Of a DNA stretch of 64,000 nucleotides, positions 1 to 9,445 are shown in pieces (positions within the stretch are counted from its first letter, which is position 1; the number at the start of each line of letters is the position of its first letter). Origin of the DNA: Acidimicrobiia bacterium (GTDB lineage: Bacteria; Actinomycetota; Acidimicrobiia; Acidimicrobiales; CAIXPF01); assembly GCA_947476745.1 (NCBI GenBank), contig CANJRG010000002.1, positions 1 to 64,000 of the forward strand, given 5' to 3'. The position numbers and the translations under genes were made by a program. Under the pieces are notes generated by a model, which worked only from the letters and a program-made list of their open reading frames with translations, had not been told where the DNA came from and did not search any database.

Positions 1-1059
1 ACGGGCGAGGTCGAGGTCTTCGGTGGCGTAGCCGTGCTGCGTGGCGAGCAGCTCGTCGTCACGGATCAGCGAGCCTTGCGGGTTGGGGGCGTCGCCGTGC
101 AGCAGCGAGTCCCCCACCGCCAGGTTGATGCGGTAGCCGGGGGCGTCGGCGAGGCGTTTCACACCTTCGGCCCGCAGCGCCTCGACCAGCAGCCGGAAGC
201 GGGCGATCGCCACCGCGAACGGGTTCAGGTCCACCCCGTACACCGCGTCGAGGCTGTACTGGATCAACGTCCGCAGGTTCGTGGCGGGCTCACGGTCCTG
301 CCAGCGGCGCAGGATCCGGGCGAACGCCCCCAACAGGAAGTGCCCGCTCCCACACGTCGGGTCGATCAGCTTGGTGGCCGCCAGGCCGAAGGTGTCGATG
401 GCCGGGTCGAGCGTGCGGTCGAGGATGAACTCCTCCACGAAGTGCGGGGTCTGCAGCAGGGCGTAGTTCTTCTTGGCGTGCTCCGACAGGTCCTGATAAA
501 GGTCGCCGAGGAACCGGGTGTCCCACAACGGGTCGGTGAAGTCGTGACGCAACTGCTCGCCCGCATCATCGAGCCGCCACCAGAACTCCACCAACAGCCG
601 GGCACCATCAGCGGAGGGCGAAAGCACCCACAACGGGTTGTGCCCACCGAACAGATCACCCAACGCCGGCAACCGCCGATACCGGCGGATCACCTCGGCC
701 AACCAATGCCGGTCGTCATCAGCCGGATTCGCCCGCAGATACGCCGCCCGATGATCCCTCGCCGTCGCCAGACGCCCACCCGGCCCGGCCAGCAGCGGGT
801 CGTCAACCAGGCCGTTGTCCTCACAGAACCGCACGAACACCGAGCCCAACACCCAGGCCACCGCGACCTGACCCAGATAGCCCTCACGCCACTCGGCCTG
901 CTTGTGCCCGGTGCGACCCGAGGCGAGCGCCGCCTGCCACTCACGGTCCAACACCGCCGCCGCGTCGGGGTCGACGTCGACGAGGTGATGCAGGTCGGCC
1001 ACCACATCACGCACCAGGCGCTTGGTGTCGGACAACAGCGCAGCGGCATCGACGGCCAT
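1..1059 (-). CDS. pglX: PglX-type BREX adenine-specific DNA methyltransferase, N-terminal part (runs off left edge)
   Basis: The first 353 codons are present and the frame is open to base 1, so the C-terminal part lies outside the window. The ATG at 1059 is 2 bp after the pglW stop, so the two genes are co-transcribed. A SAM-binding motif I (DPTCGSGHF) is at residues 233-241, preceded by KKNYALLQTPHF and followed by GVDLNPFAVAIARFRL (275-290), an arrangement I recognise from PglX. The catalytic NPPY-type motif IV would lie beyond the edge and cannot be checked. In Pgl/BREX systems PglX methylates adenine in a non-palindromic site, and in Streptomyces it is thought to mark phage progeny. The adjoining pglW supports type 2 BREX; a generic type I/II methyltransferase is the less likely alternative. 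Confidence 0.9.
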   Translation of the reverse strand, partial: MAVDAAALLSDTKRLVRDVVADLHHLVDVDPDAAAVLDREWQAALASGRTGHKQAEWREGYLGQVAVAWVLGSVFVRFCEDNGLVDDPLLAGPGGRLATARDHRAAYLRANPADDDRHWLAEVIRRYRRLPALGDLFGGHNPLWVLSPSADGARLLVEFWWRLDDAGEQLRHDFTDPLWDTRFLGDLYQDLSEHAKKNYALLQTPHFVEEFILDRTLDPAIDTFGLAATKLIDPTCGSGHFLLGAFARILRRWQDREPATNLRTLIQYSLDAVYGVDLNPFAVAIARFRLLVEALRAEGVKRLADAPGYRINLAVGDSLLHGDAPNPQGSLIRDDELLATQHGYATEDLDLAR

Positions 1060-1061
1060 GA

Positions 1062-4000
1062 TCAGGCAGCTCCGGGGTGGCGGTGGGCGCCGCGCAGCCA
1101 CGGTTCGGGCAGCGGCATCCACTGGGTGGGGGTTTGCACCGGCACGACGGCACCGTCGACGGTGGGCGTGGCGGTGGGGTCCTCGGCGGCGGCGAGCAGC
1201 CACACGCTGCGCAGCACCTGGCCCGGCTCGGCGCGCACCGTCGTGCGGTCACGCAACCGGTCGACCAGGCCGTCGAGCAGGCCGTACCGGGCCAGCAGCC
1301 CCGGCCTGGTCAACAACACCGCCGGACGGGCCAGTACGTCGGCCTCGACCTCGGCGGCGGCGGCGCGGGCCACGCGCAGCAGGTTCGCCCAGCGCTGGCC
1401 GCCGGGCCCGGCCGCGTCGGCGGGGATGACGGCATCGGCCCAGCGGATGTTCTTCCTGCCGGCCTCGGCGTGCATGGCGGCGAGCAGGGCGGCGTCGACA
1501 TCGACCACGTCGAGCGCGAAGGCCGTGCCGAGATCGCGCTCGGCCTGCAGATAACGGTTCGTGGACGTGGTGATGGTGAGGAACCCGCCGCCATCGACGC
1601 TGCGCAGCAGCCGGTCGTTCGTGTCGGTGGCGATACGGCGGTCGTCGTCGGGCACCGCGGCGGTGCGGGTGTAGCGCGTGACGCTGCGCCCGAACACCGA
1701 GGACCCGCTCGACACCTCGGGCGGCGGCGGCACCCGGTAGCCGCCCTGGTCGGCACCGGCCGGGGCGAACCACTCCAGGCCGACCGTGTCCGCGACGAGC
1801 CGGTCGAGCGCCGGCCGTTCCGGCAGGGCAGCGGCATCGGGGAAGCGGGTACGGACCCGGTCACGCAGCTGCTCCTCGTTCAGCGTCCCGACGCCGAGCA
1901 GGGCGGCGCGGGCCAGGCCCAACGCCCGCTCCGCGGCCATACCCCGGGGGTACAGCTCCAGCCGCGACGACACCGCCGCGGCCTGCGACGCGGCGGCCGC
2001 CAAACGCACCAGACGGGTGTCGGTGAGCAGCTCGAACCCGAACGGCACCGGCACCGCCCGCAGCCGTTCGACAGCAACCGCCGGCGAGGCCAGCGGGTCG
2101 GTACGGGCCAGATCGTCGGCGACCGGGCCGAGGGCGGCGGCGTAGTCGATCAGCTCCTGGGCATCGACCCGGGCCGACTCGGCGTAGAGCACCACGGTGG
2201 TGCCCAACCGGCGGAACCCGAACCGGGCCCCGGCCCGGCCCGCCTCGGCCTCGACCGCGGCCCGCACCACGGCCCGGGCCCGGCGCAACCGTTCCGCACC
2301 GGTGGCCGGCGAGCCGCGCCGGTCGAGCAGGGCATGGGCGACCTCTTCACCGGTGCCCAGCCCGCCGCTGGCCGCCAGCACGGCGTCGATGTCGTCACGC
2401 ACCCCGGTGAGTGCAGTGTGCTTCTGCCAACGTTTACGGGCCCGTTCGAGCAGATCGTCGGCCGCGACCCGGTCGAGATGGAACCGGTCGGCCACCCGCT
2501 TGAGCGACGGCCACGCCTCCGAACCATCACCGTCGAGGCCGAGCAGCTCGCGGGTCGGCCCCACATCCACCACCACCGCCGGGGCCGTACCGCGCGGTAC
2601 GCACAGGGTGAGCAGGCTGTCAATGCTGTACGCGTGCTCGTCGGCCTCGGGCAACGCATCGAGATGCTCGGCCAGCCGCCGCGACGCCGTGCGCAGCTCG
2701 GCCCGCACCCGGTTGCCGACCCCACGCACCGCCACCAGGTCGTTGGCCGGCAGACGGCCCAGATCGCCCGCGGTCGCCAACCCCAGCCGCTCCAGCACCC
2801 CCAACGCCGCCGCCGACAGGCCCAGCTCGCCGACCGGGGTCCGGTCGGTGGCCATCGCCACCAGCCGCTCGACCTCGGCCGGGTCGATCCCCGGATCGGC
2901 CGTGGTCGCGGTGGTGGTCGCGGTGGTGGCCGGCCGGGCGAACACCCCGACCCAGGCCCGCACCATCTCCGCCGCGGTGTCGAACCGGTTGACCGGCTTG
3001 CGGTGCAACGCCTCACCGAAGAACGCCGTCAGCCCGTCACGCACCGCCACGTCGAACAGGTCCGACTCGATACGGGGCACCAGGTCCTCGAGCAGCAGCG
3101 GGTCGCTGCGCCCGTCACCCCACTCCGGGCGAACACCGGTGGCCATCTCGTACAACGTCACCGCTGCGGCGTACCGCTCGGCGGCGAGGTCCCACCGGCG
3201 AGGTCGGCGCTCCTCCAGGAACGGGTCGAGGTAGCCCGGCGTCCCGGCCCGGATCTGATCGGCCGGCGTTCCCGACAGCGAGAAGTCGAACAGCACCAGG
3301 TGCAACTCGTCGTTCTTGCCCCGCTGGCGCACCCCGAGGTTGTCCGGCTTGAGGTCGCGGTGCGCCACCCCCTCGTCCTCCAGCAGGGCCACCACCGCGA
3401 GCAGGTCCTCACCGAAGCGGCCCAGCAGGTCCAGCCCCACCCGGCCGTCGCGGCGCAACCGGTCGGCCAAGGTCAGCAGCACGTCGGTCTCGCTGCCCGA
3501 GGTCGACACGTCACCGGCCGGTTCGAGCCGCAGCGCGGTACGGCCCCCCACCCGCTCCACACCGTGACACGCCACCACGCCACGGTCCTTCAGCCGGCCG
3601 AGGGTGCGGGCCTCGTGCGCCAACCGGTCGGCGCGGTCCTCGTCGAGGGCCACCTTCAGCACCTCGACCGCCCCGCCGCGCTCCACCAGCAACGCCAACG
3701 CCGTCGAGCCCTTGCCCAGCCGGCGCAGCACCGTCCACCCGCCGTCGAGCACATCACCCCGTGACGCCTCGAGCGGATCGACCGCCGTCGGCTCCTCGCC
3801 CCGGGTCAGCTCGTCGAGGGCGTCCTCGAGGTCGGCGAGGAACTCGCCCGCCGACCCGTAGCGGTCACCGGCGTCGGCCTGGGTGGCGAAGGCCACCAGC
3901 TCGGTCAACTTCGCCGACGCCCCGTCGAGCGCCACGTCGAGCGGCAGATAGCCGTGCTGCTGCAGCAACGACGTGCGCTCCAAGGGGGTCCTCCCCGGCG

Positions 4001-5300
4001 GGCGGCCCGACAACAGCAGGTAGGCCAACGCCCCCAACGAGAACACGTCGGCGGCGACCCCATCGACCCGGTCGGGGTTGGCGGCCACCTCAGGGGCAAG
4101 GAACACCTCGTCGGACTCGGTCAGCCGCTCCGACAGCGCGTTGGGCACCTTGGTCAGCGTCGTCTGCAGCACGCGGGTGGCCGACTGCCAGTTGCTGATC
4201 ACCAGCTGCACACCGCCCGCCGCGGCGGGGTCGGGCCGCACCAGCACGTTGCGCGGGGCCAGCGCCCGGTGGGTCAGGTTGTGCCGGTGGGCGTAGTCGA
4301 GGGCCTCGCCCAACGAACGGACCAGCCCGATGCGCTCATACGCACCCAGGCCGTCAAGGTTGGTGGCCGCCCACAGGTCCAGCCGCTCCTCGCCCTCGGC
4401 GCGCTCGAAGATCAACGCCGGGCCCCACTCGTGCTGCTGCAGGTCGAGCGGCTGAGCCACCCCGGGATGACGCAGCGGTTCGAGCAGCACGAACTCGCGC
4501 TGCGCCGTACGGCGGAGCTGCTCTCCTTCGTCCTTGGTGTGCGCCCGGCCGGCGAGGTAGACCCGCACCCGTCGCTGCGAACGCACCGTTCCACGGGTGG
4601 CGACGTAGTCCTGCCAGCCGTCGCCTTCGTCGAGCAGCTCGCCGAGCTCCCAGTCGCCCAGGCGCCGGTGCCGAGACGTGGGCCGGATGCCGATCTGGCC
4701 CAAGGCGTCGGCCAGCCGGCGCGACGCCGGTCGGTCCACCGGGTGGGGGCGGATGTTCGCCGACTGCGGGTCGCGCACGGCCTTCAGCACCCCCGGCAGC
4801 GGCGGGAACGCCACCCGTTCGGGGACGACGAGGTCGTCCCGGCAGGTCACCCCGGGCCGGGCGATGTCGTGCAGCCGGCAGTCGAGCGAAGCCGAGGAAA
4901 GGAACACCAGTGGCTCCACCCACGGCGTGGGGACCTTCGCGGACACGTAGGCCGGCTGGCGTTGGAGCAGCGAGCGGAGCTTGCGCGCCTTGCGGTTCGC
5001 GGCGAGCAGCGGGTTGTCGAAGGTGCTGTGCCCACCGTCGTTCGGCCGGGTCCACGTCCAGCGCTGCTGGTCACCGGTGATGACCCCGGGGTGGGACTTG
5101 ATCTCGACCAGGAACAGGCCCTGCGGGCCTATGACCAGGGCATCGACCTCGTTGACCGACCCGTCGTCGGCCACGAACTCGAAGTTCGACCAGGCCCGAT
5201 ACGGCTCGTGGTTGGGCAGGCCGGCCTTCAGGAAGGCGAGCGCCTCCCGCTCCCAGGCGAACTGGGAGGGCTCCACCTCGGACCACAACGGCGACTCCAC
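1062..5300 (-). CDS. pglW: PglW-type BREX kinase: NERD domain, pseudokinase and Ser/Thr kinase
   Basis: A 1412-residue protein starting at GTG 5300 behind GGAGG. An N-terminal NERD nuclease-related domain (about 15-130) carries D53 and E66-I-K68. A first protein-kinase-like domain (about 225-500) has HRALAPRN where HRDLKPxN is expected and no DFG, so it looks catalytically dead. A second kinase domain (about 520-790) has a glycine loop (LGKGSTALAL), the VAIK-type lysine (EVLKVAL), an intact HRDLKPDN at 648-655 and DFS in place of DFG. Next come a Thr/Ala linker (about 790-802) and a helix-hairpin-helix-like segment near 840-870, then about 500 residues without recognised motifs. NERD plus kinase, this size and the pglX partner identify PglW, the kinase of the Phage Growth Limitation system. 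PglY/PglZ are expected to the left but are not visible. Confidence 0.92.
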   Translation of the reverse strand: MESPLWSEVEPSQFAWEREALAFLKAGLPNHEPYRAWSNFEFVADDGSVNEVDALVIGPQGLFLVEIKSHPGVITGDQQRWTWTRPNDGGHSTFDNPLLAANRKARKLRSLLQRQPAYVSAKVPTPWVEPLVFLSSASLDCRLHDIARPGVTCRDDLVVPERVAFPPLPGVLKAVRDPQSANIRPHPVDRPASRRLADALGQIGIRPTSRHRRLGDWELGELLDEGDGWQDYVATRGTVRSQRRVRVYLAGRAHTKDEGEQLRRTAQREFVLLEPLRHPGVAQPLDLQQHEWGPALIFERAEGEERLDLWAATNLDGLGAYERIGLVRSLGEALDYAHRHNLTHRALAPRNVLVRPDPAAAGGVQLVISNWQSATRVLQTTLTKVPNALSERLTESDEVFLAPEVAANPDRVDGVAADVFSLGALAYLLLSGRPPGRTPLERTSLLQQHGYLPLDVALDGASAKLTELVAFATQADAGDRYGSAGEFLADLEDALDELTRGEEPTAVDPLEASRGDVLDGGWTVLRRLGKGSTALALLVERGGAVEVLKVALDEDRADRLAHEARTLGRLKDRGVVACHGVERVGGRTALRLEPAGDVSTSGSETDVLLTLADRLRRDGRVGLDLLGRFGEDLLAVVALLEDEGVAHRDLKPDNLGVRQRGKNDELHLVLFDFSLSGTPADQIRAGTPGYLDPFLEERRPRRWDLAAERYAAAVTLYEMATGVRPEWGDGRSDPLLLEDLVPRIESDLFDVAVRDGLTAFFGEALHRKPVNRFDTAAEMVRAWVGVFARPATTATTTATTADPGIDPAEVERLVAMATDRTPVGELGLSAAALGVLERLGLATAGDLGRLPANDLVAVRGVGNRVRAELRTASRRLAEHLDALPEADEHAYSIDSLLTLCVPRGTAPAVVVDVGPTRELLGLDGDGSEAWPSLKRVADRFHLDRVAADDLLERARKRWQKHTALTGVRDDIDAVLAASGGLGTGEEVAHALLDRRGSPATGAERLRRARAVVRAAVEAEAGRAGARFGFRRLGTTVVLYAESARVDAQELIDYAAALGPVADDLARTDPLASPAVAVERLRAVPVPFGFELLTDTRLVRLAAAASQAAAVSSRLELYPRGMAAERALGLARAALLGVGTLNEEQLRDRVRTRFPDAAALPERPALDRLVADTVGLEWFAPAGADQGGYRVPPPPEVSSGSSVFGRSVTRYTRTAAVPDDDRRIATDTNDRLLRSVDGGGFLTITTSTNRYLQAERDLGTAFALDVVDVDAALLAAMHAEAGRKNIRWADAVIPADAAGPGGQRWANLLRVARAAAAEVEADVLARPAVLLTRPGLLARYGLLDGLVDRLRDRTTVRAEPGQVLRSVWLLAAAEDPTATPTVDGAVVPVQTPTQWMPLPEPWLRGAHRHPGAA

Positions 5301-5691
5301 GGTCCTCCGACACCACCCTCCACAGCCCGATTACCGGTGCCGTGGTTCTAGTCCGCCGAGCGGTCACCCAGCGGGATTGGAACCATGACACGAATGCGTC
5401 CACCGCATCGCCAGTGTCTTGCGACGACTCCGCCACGACGTCGCGGCGGGAGCCGCCACTCGCTCCTTCACCGTCCTACACCGTCCGTACGGTGGCTCCA
5501 CGGCCTCGATCTTCGGGGCCACGAGGAGACACCCACGCCCATGAGCACCCCCGACGACGGCCCCCGACCGGTCGGCGGTGGCCAGGTCGGCGGGCCCGGG
5601 CCGGTGCCGCCGGCGCCCGGCCCGAGGGCCGGACCGGCCGGCGGTAGGGTGCAGCCCTCACCGCTCTTCACACCGCAACCGGGGATGAACG
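5301..5691. other. Intergenic region between divergent pglW and patatin gene
   Basis: These 391 bp must hold the promoters of both divergent genes. I see no convincing palindrome or RNA gene. The right part (about 5570-5650) is very rich in G and C runs. An open frame from ATG 5541 only runs antisense-like through the patatin gene in another frame and is not credible. Confidence 0.5.
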
Positions 5692-7179
5692 ATGGCGCGA
5701 ACGCCGAAGAGCACCTCGATCATGATGGCGACCGACGCCGGCCAGCGTCCGCTGCCCCCGCTGTCCTCGGTGAAGGTGCCCTCCACCCGGCCGAACGGCC
5801 AGGGGAACACCACCTTGCCCTACGAGAACCTGGCCTTCGAGGGCGGCGGGGCGAAGGGCTACGCCTACATCGGCGCCATCCGGGTGCTCGAGGAGGAGGG
5901 CATCTACCCCCTGAACATCCGCCGGGTCACCGGCACCAGCATCGGCGCGCTGTTCGCGCTGTTCGCCGCCCTCGGCATGTCCTCCCAGTACATGCAGGAA
6001 CGGATCCCCGCCGACATCGAGGCCCTTGCCAAGGACGGCCGGGGCGGACCACTGGGCTCCCTCGCCCGTGCCGCACGCCGCAAGGGCATGAACCCCGGCG
6101 AGCGGCTGTTCCGTTTCATCGGCGAGATCCTCGAAGACGTGACCGGCAGTGCCGACATCACCTTCCGGCAGCTCCACGAACGCTGCGGCCGCGAGCTGGC
6201 CATCCCGGTCACCAACGTGTCACGCATGATGACCGAGTACTGCCACCTCAAGACCACCCCGAACATGGCCGTGCGCCTCGCGGCGCGGATGTCGATGTCG
6301 CTCCCGGTCCTGCTGCAACCGGTCCGGGTGCGTTCGGTGTACCACTCCTTCGGCGCCGACGACGACGGCGACCTCTACGTCGACGGCGGCCTGCTCAGCA
6401 ACAACCCCATCCACGCCTTCGACGGTTGGTGGCTGTCGATGGACCGCGCCGACTCCTTCCTGCGCCGGATGCAGCCCATCGATCATGCGTCGGTGCACTA
6501 CCCGCGTGCGGCCCGCTTCAGCCCGGCGAACCCCCGCACGCTCGGCTTCACCCTCTTCGACGCCGAGGAGTACGACATCACCCGAGGCTGGCTCCTGCCC
6601 GGCGCCGAACCGCCCGCACGCCCCGTCACCAAGGCCGCCCGCCGCTGCGCCGAGCTCGAAGCGGCCTGCCGGCTGCAGATCGCCCGCCAGCAGCCGATCC
6701 AACGGCTTTGGGCCCAGCTCGACCGCCACGACCGCAACCACGACGGCCTCATCTCCCACGACGAACTGCGCGCCGCCCTGGCCGACGGCGCGTTCTCCGC
6801 CGAGGACCTGATGCTGATCTTCGAGACGACCGACGTCTCGGCCATCTTCCGCAAGGTCGACGCCAACGGCGACGACACCATCGAGTTCGGCGAGCTGCTG
6901 GCCTACCTCGAGACCCGCGGCCTCGACGTGACCACCTCCCTGGTCGGGTTCCCCCCGCACCAGCCCCGCAACCTCGTCGAGTTCGCCCGCAACATGTTCG
7001 AGGCCATCAGCCGCGACCTCACCCGGTCGAACCAGACCGACGGCGACCGCGTGCGCACCGTCCCCATCAACACCGACTACATCGGAACCACCAACTTCGA
7101 CCTCGCCGAAGCCGACCTGCAGTTCCTCATCGACTCGGGCATGAAACACACCCGGGTCTTCTTCGACGCCCACCGCTGA
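5692..7179 (+). CDS. Patatin-like phospholipase with C-terminal EF-hand pair
   Basis: A 495-residue protein. The patatin domain (about 45-300) has the oxyanion loop GGGAKG (51-56), the nucleophile elbow GTSIG with Ser83, and the dyad Asp in DGG (231-233), so it should be an active lipid acyl hydrolase. The C-terminal part carries a canonical EF-hand loop (D347, N349, D351, S355, E358) and a second loop (D390, N392, D394, T396, E401) with Asp395 at the usual Gly position. Calcium control of the hydrolase is inferred. No signal peptide is seen, so it is probably cytoplasmic. It is divergent from pglW; patatins are known effectors in other phage-defence systems such as CBASS, but a link to BREX here is only suggested by position. 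Confidence 0.9.
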   Translation: MARTPKSTSIMMATDAGQRPLPPLSSVKVPSTRPNGQGNTTLPYENLAFEGGGAKGYAYIGAIRVLEEEGIYPLNIRRVTGTSIGALFALFAALGMSSQYMQERIPADIEALAKDGRGGPLGSLARAARRKGMNPGERLFRFIGEILEDVTGSADITFRQLHERCGRELAIPVTNVSRMMTEYCHLKTTPNMAVRLAARMSMSLPVLLQPVRVRSVYHSFGADDDGDLYVDGGLLSNNPIHAFDGWWLSMDRADSFLRRMQPIDHASVHYPRAARFSPANPRTLGFTLFDAEEYDITRGWLLPGAEPPARPVTKAARRCAELEAACRLQIARQQPIQRLWAQLDRHDRNHDGLISHDELRAALADGAFSAEDLMLIFETTDVSAIFRKVDANGDDTIEFGELLAYLETRGLDVTTSLVGFPPHQPRNLVEFARNMFEAISRDLTRSNQTDGDRVRTVPINTDYIGTTNFDLAEADLQFLIDSGMKHTRVFFDAHR

Positions 7180-7253
7180 GAGGGCCCACCACCCGCCCGG
7201 CCCACGCCGTCGGGCCCGGTCGGCGTTCACACCCACCCGGCCATCACGCCCGT

Positions 7254-8087
7254 TCAGTGCTCGGCGGTCCCGGCGTGGCGGGCCAGGAACGCGACCACGA
7301 CGTCGTTCCAGGGGCCGGGCAGCTGGGCGTTGACCGGATGGCCGGCGTCGAGCTCGGCCACCTCCAGCCCGGCGATCCACCGGACCCGTTCCACCAACGG
7401 CAGGAACGTCTGCTCCCGCATCCCCAGGGTCAGCAGCGTCGGCACCGACACCTCCCGCACCCGCTCCCCCAACGGCAAGGTCAGGTTGGTGTACGCCATG
7501 GTGGCGGCCAGACCGGCCGCGTCGTGCTCGGGGAACTCCTCCACCAGCAGCCGCCGAACCTCGGCATCGAGCCGGCGGGAGCTCGCCGGGTTCATCGGCG
7601 CCTCCCGCAGGAACCCCGTCCCCTCACGGCCGAGACGCTCCACCATCGGCGCCACCACCTCGGCATGGCGACGCTGCCACCGCTGCGGATCGGCGAACGC
7701 CGAGTTGCTGTTGGTGATCACCTGGGCCGACACCCGCTGCGGATGGGCCAGCCCGTACGCCAAGGTCAAGCCCGCCCCCATCGACTGGCCGACCGTGCAC
7801 CACCGCTGCGCCCCGAGCTCCGCCCGCAGCAACTCGAACTGCTCGACATAGGCCTGCGGCGCGTACGCCGCCGGATCGGCCGGACTCGGCGAGCGGCCAT
7901 GGCCCCACAGCTCGACCACCACCGGCCGGCACACCTCGCCCAGCGCCGCCACGTTCGCCGCCCAGTACGAACGGCTTCCGAGCGCCCCGTGCACCAACAA
8001 CGCATACGGCCCCCGGCCCGGGTGCACCACCGCATGCAACCGCGGCCCGCCGCGCCGCGCCAACCCGCTCCAAACCGCAGCGCCCAT
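7254..8087 (-). CDS. Alpha/beta hydrolase
   Basis: A 277-residue protein counted from ATG 8087, chosen because GGGGGA lies just upstream; in-frame GTG 8141 would add 18 residues. The oxyanion-region HG follows the first beta strand (YALLVHGALG), the nucleophile elbow is GQSMG (Ser102 from this start) and the catalytic His is in LDAGHPVN near the C-terminus (His250). These support a soluble serine hydrolase of the alpha/beta fold. The substrate cannot be inferred and no neighbour points to a pathway. Confidence 0.85.
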   Translation of the reverse strand: MGAAVWSGLARRGGPRLHAVVHPGRGPYALLVHGALGSRSYWAANVAALGEVCRPVVVELWGHGRSPSPADPAAYAPQAYVEQFELLRAELGAQRWCTVGQSMGAGLTLAYGLAHPQRVSAQVITNSNSAFADPQRWQRRHAEVVAPMVERLGREGTGFLREAPMNPASSRRLDAEVRRLLVEEFPEHDAAGLAATMAYTNLTLPLGERVREVSVPTLLTLGMREQTFLPLVERVRWIAGLEVAELDAGHPVNAQLPGPWNDVVVAFLARHAGTAEH

Positions 8088-8247
8088 GGCGATCCCCCGT
8101 CCGACGACCCCGTGCCGTCCGCCCTCCATTCTCGCCGCCACGGCCGGACCGGCGCACCTGGGCCGACCGGCGGGCGCGCCGAACGGACCCGCCGACCCCG
8201 CGTCTGGGCCTTTCGGGGCCTACCAAAGCCCGGGGCTGCTCCTACGC

Positions 8248-8361
8248 CTACCCGGGATCCTGGTCGTCGAATCCGGCCGGCTCACGGCAATAGGCACACC
8301 GGCCGACATCGCCGCATCGAACGCCTTGTACCGTCACGCCCTCGACGTCGCCCACGGCTGA
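8248..8361 (+). pseudogene. Possible remnant of an ABC-transporter ATPase C-terminus
   Basis: The gene-poor stretch 8088-8449 contains, in one frame ending at TGA 8361, a segment reading ILVVESGRLTAIGTPADI followed by NALYRHALD. This resembles the end of ABC exporter nucleotide-binding domains (hydrophobic D-loop strand, G-R-ϕ-x-x-x-G-T, helix, LYR). Nothing upstream in the same frame resembles Walker A, the ABC signature or Walker B, so if real it is a decayed fragment. Chance resemblance in GC-rich DNA is possible. The rest of the stretch holds nothing recognised. Confidence 0.35.
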
Positions 8362-8449
8362 CCCGGCGACGAGACCCTGCCGCAGGCGATACTGGCGACC
8401 GTCGCGTCGCGCCTTCGTCGACGCCGGAGGCCGGGGAGCGCAACATCGG

Positions 8450-9394
8450 ATGCGGTACGACTACACGTCGATGGGCTTCTACACCTTCGACTGCCTCGGC
8501 TGGCCCTTCACCGAGGTCCCCGAGGGCGGCGGCTGCAACTTCCTCGACGAGTTCACCCTGGCCGTCTCCGGCGCGGCGGGCGGCGCGGCCATCGCCACCG
8601 CCAAGATGGGGCTGCGCACCCTGGCCGTCGGTGGCGTCGGCACCGACCTGATGGGCGACTGGGTGCTGCAGCGACTGACACAGTTCGGGGTGGACACCTC
8701 CGGCATGCAGCAGCAGGACGGGTGGAAGACCTCGTCGTCCATCGTCACCACCCGGGCCGACGGCACCCGGCCGGCCCTGCACCGGCGTGGTGCCACGGCC
8801 GACTTCTTCGTCGAGGACACCCTGCTCGGCGTGGCCATCGACGCCACCGTGGTGCACGCCGGCGGGGTCGGGCTGATGGATGCCATGGACGGCGGCCGCA
8901 CCGCCGAGGTGCTGCGCGCCGCGCAGGCCAACGGCTCGGTGACCACCGTGGACATCTTCGCCGGATCGACCGAGGACCTCCCCGCGGTCGCCCGGGTGCT
9001 GCCCTTCACCGACTACTTCATGCCCTCCATCGAGGAGGCCGAGGCGCTCAGCGGGCTGACCGACCGCGGGGACATGGCGGCGTTCTTCCTCGACCGGGGT
9101 GCCCGCTGCTGCGTGTTCACCCTCGGCGACCAGGGCGCGTACTACCACCACGGCGACGGCACCGTGTTCCACCTGCCGGCGTTCGACGTGGCAGTGCGTT
9201 GCACCTGCGGCTGCGGCGACGCCTTCAACGCCGGCTTCGCCGTGGCGTTGTGCCACGGGTTCGACCCCGAGACCACCGTGCGCTTCGCCCAGGCGACCTC
9301 GGCGCTCAACGCCACCGGCCTGGGCTCCCAGGCCGGCGTCGAGTCCTTCGAGCACACCCTGGCGTTCATGCAGCGCCAGCCGACCAAGTCCTGA
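8450..9394 (+). CDS. PfkB/ribokinase-family carbohydrate kinase
   Basis: A 314-residue protein. The N-terminal substrate-binding signature is GAAGGAAIATAKMG (41-54), and the C-terminal PfkB signature is CTCGCGDAF (251-259), with Asp257 as the likely catalytic base and the anion hole at G-C-G. The canonical DTTGAGD has here become C-T-C-G-C-G-D, adding two unusual cysteines. The family phosphorylates sugars or nucleosides with ATP in the cytoplasm. Substrate unknown; no sugar transporter or isomerase is adjacent. GGAG about 10 nt upstream supports the ATG. Confidence 0.88.
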   Translation: MRYDYTSMGFYTFDCLGWPFTEVPEGGGCNFLDEFTLAVSGAAGGAAIATAKMGLRTLAVGGVGTDLMGDWVLQRLTQFGVDTSGMQQQDGWKTSSSIVTTRADGTRPALHRRGATADFFVEDTLLGVAIDATVVHAGGVGLMDAMDGGRTAEVLRAAQANGSVTTVDIFAGSTEDLPAVARVLPFTDYFMPSIEEAEALSGLTDRGDMAAFFLDRGARCCVFTLGDQGAYYHHGDGTVFHLPAFDVAVRCTCGCGDAFNAGFAVALCHGFDPETTVRFAQATSALNATGLGSQAGVESFEHTLAFMQRQPTKS

Positions 9395-9445
9395 CCCGGC
9401 CGGGGCCGGCCCGCGCCCGGCGGGTGTTGCGGTCGACCCGGCGGG

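Noticed and set aside
1077-3764. Long plus-strand open frame (895 codons) opposite pglW
   Set aside because: Its product is rich in Arg, Gly, His and Gln with no domain; it is the antisense shadow of pglW in GC-rich DNA.
5385-8651. Open frame of 1088 codons across the patatin and hydrolase genes
   Set aside because: Arg/Pro/His-rich translation without motifs; patatin motifs lie in another frame.
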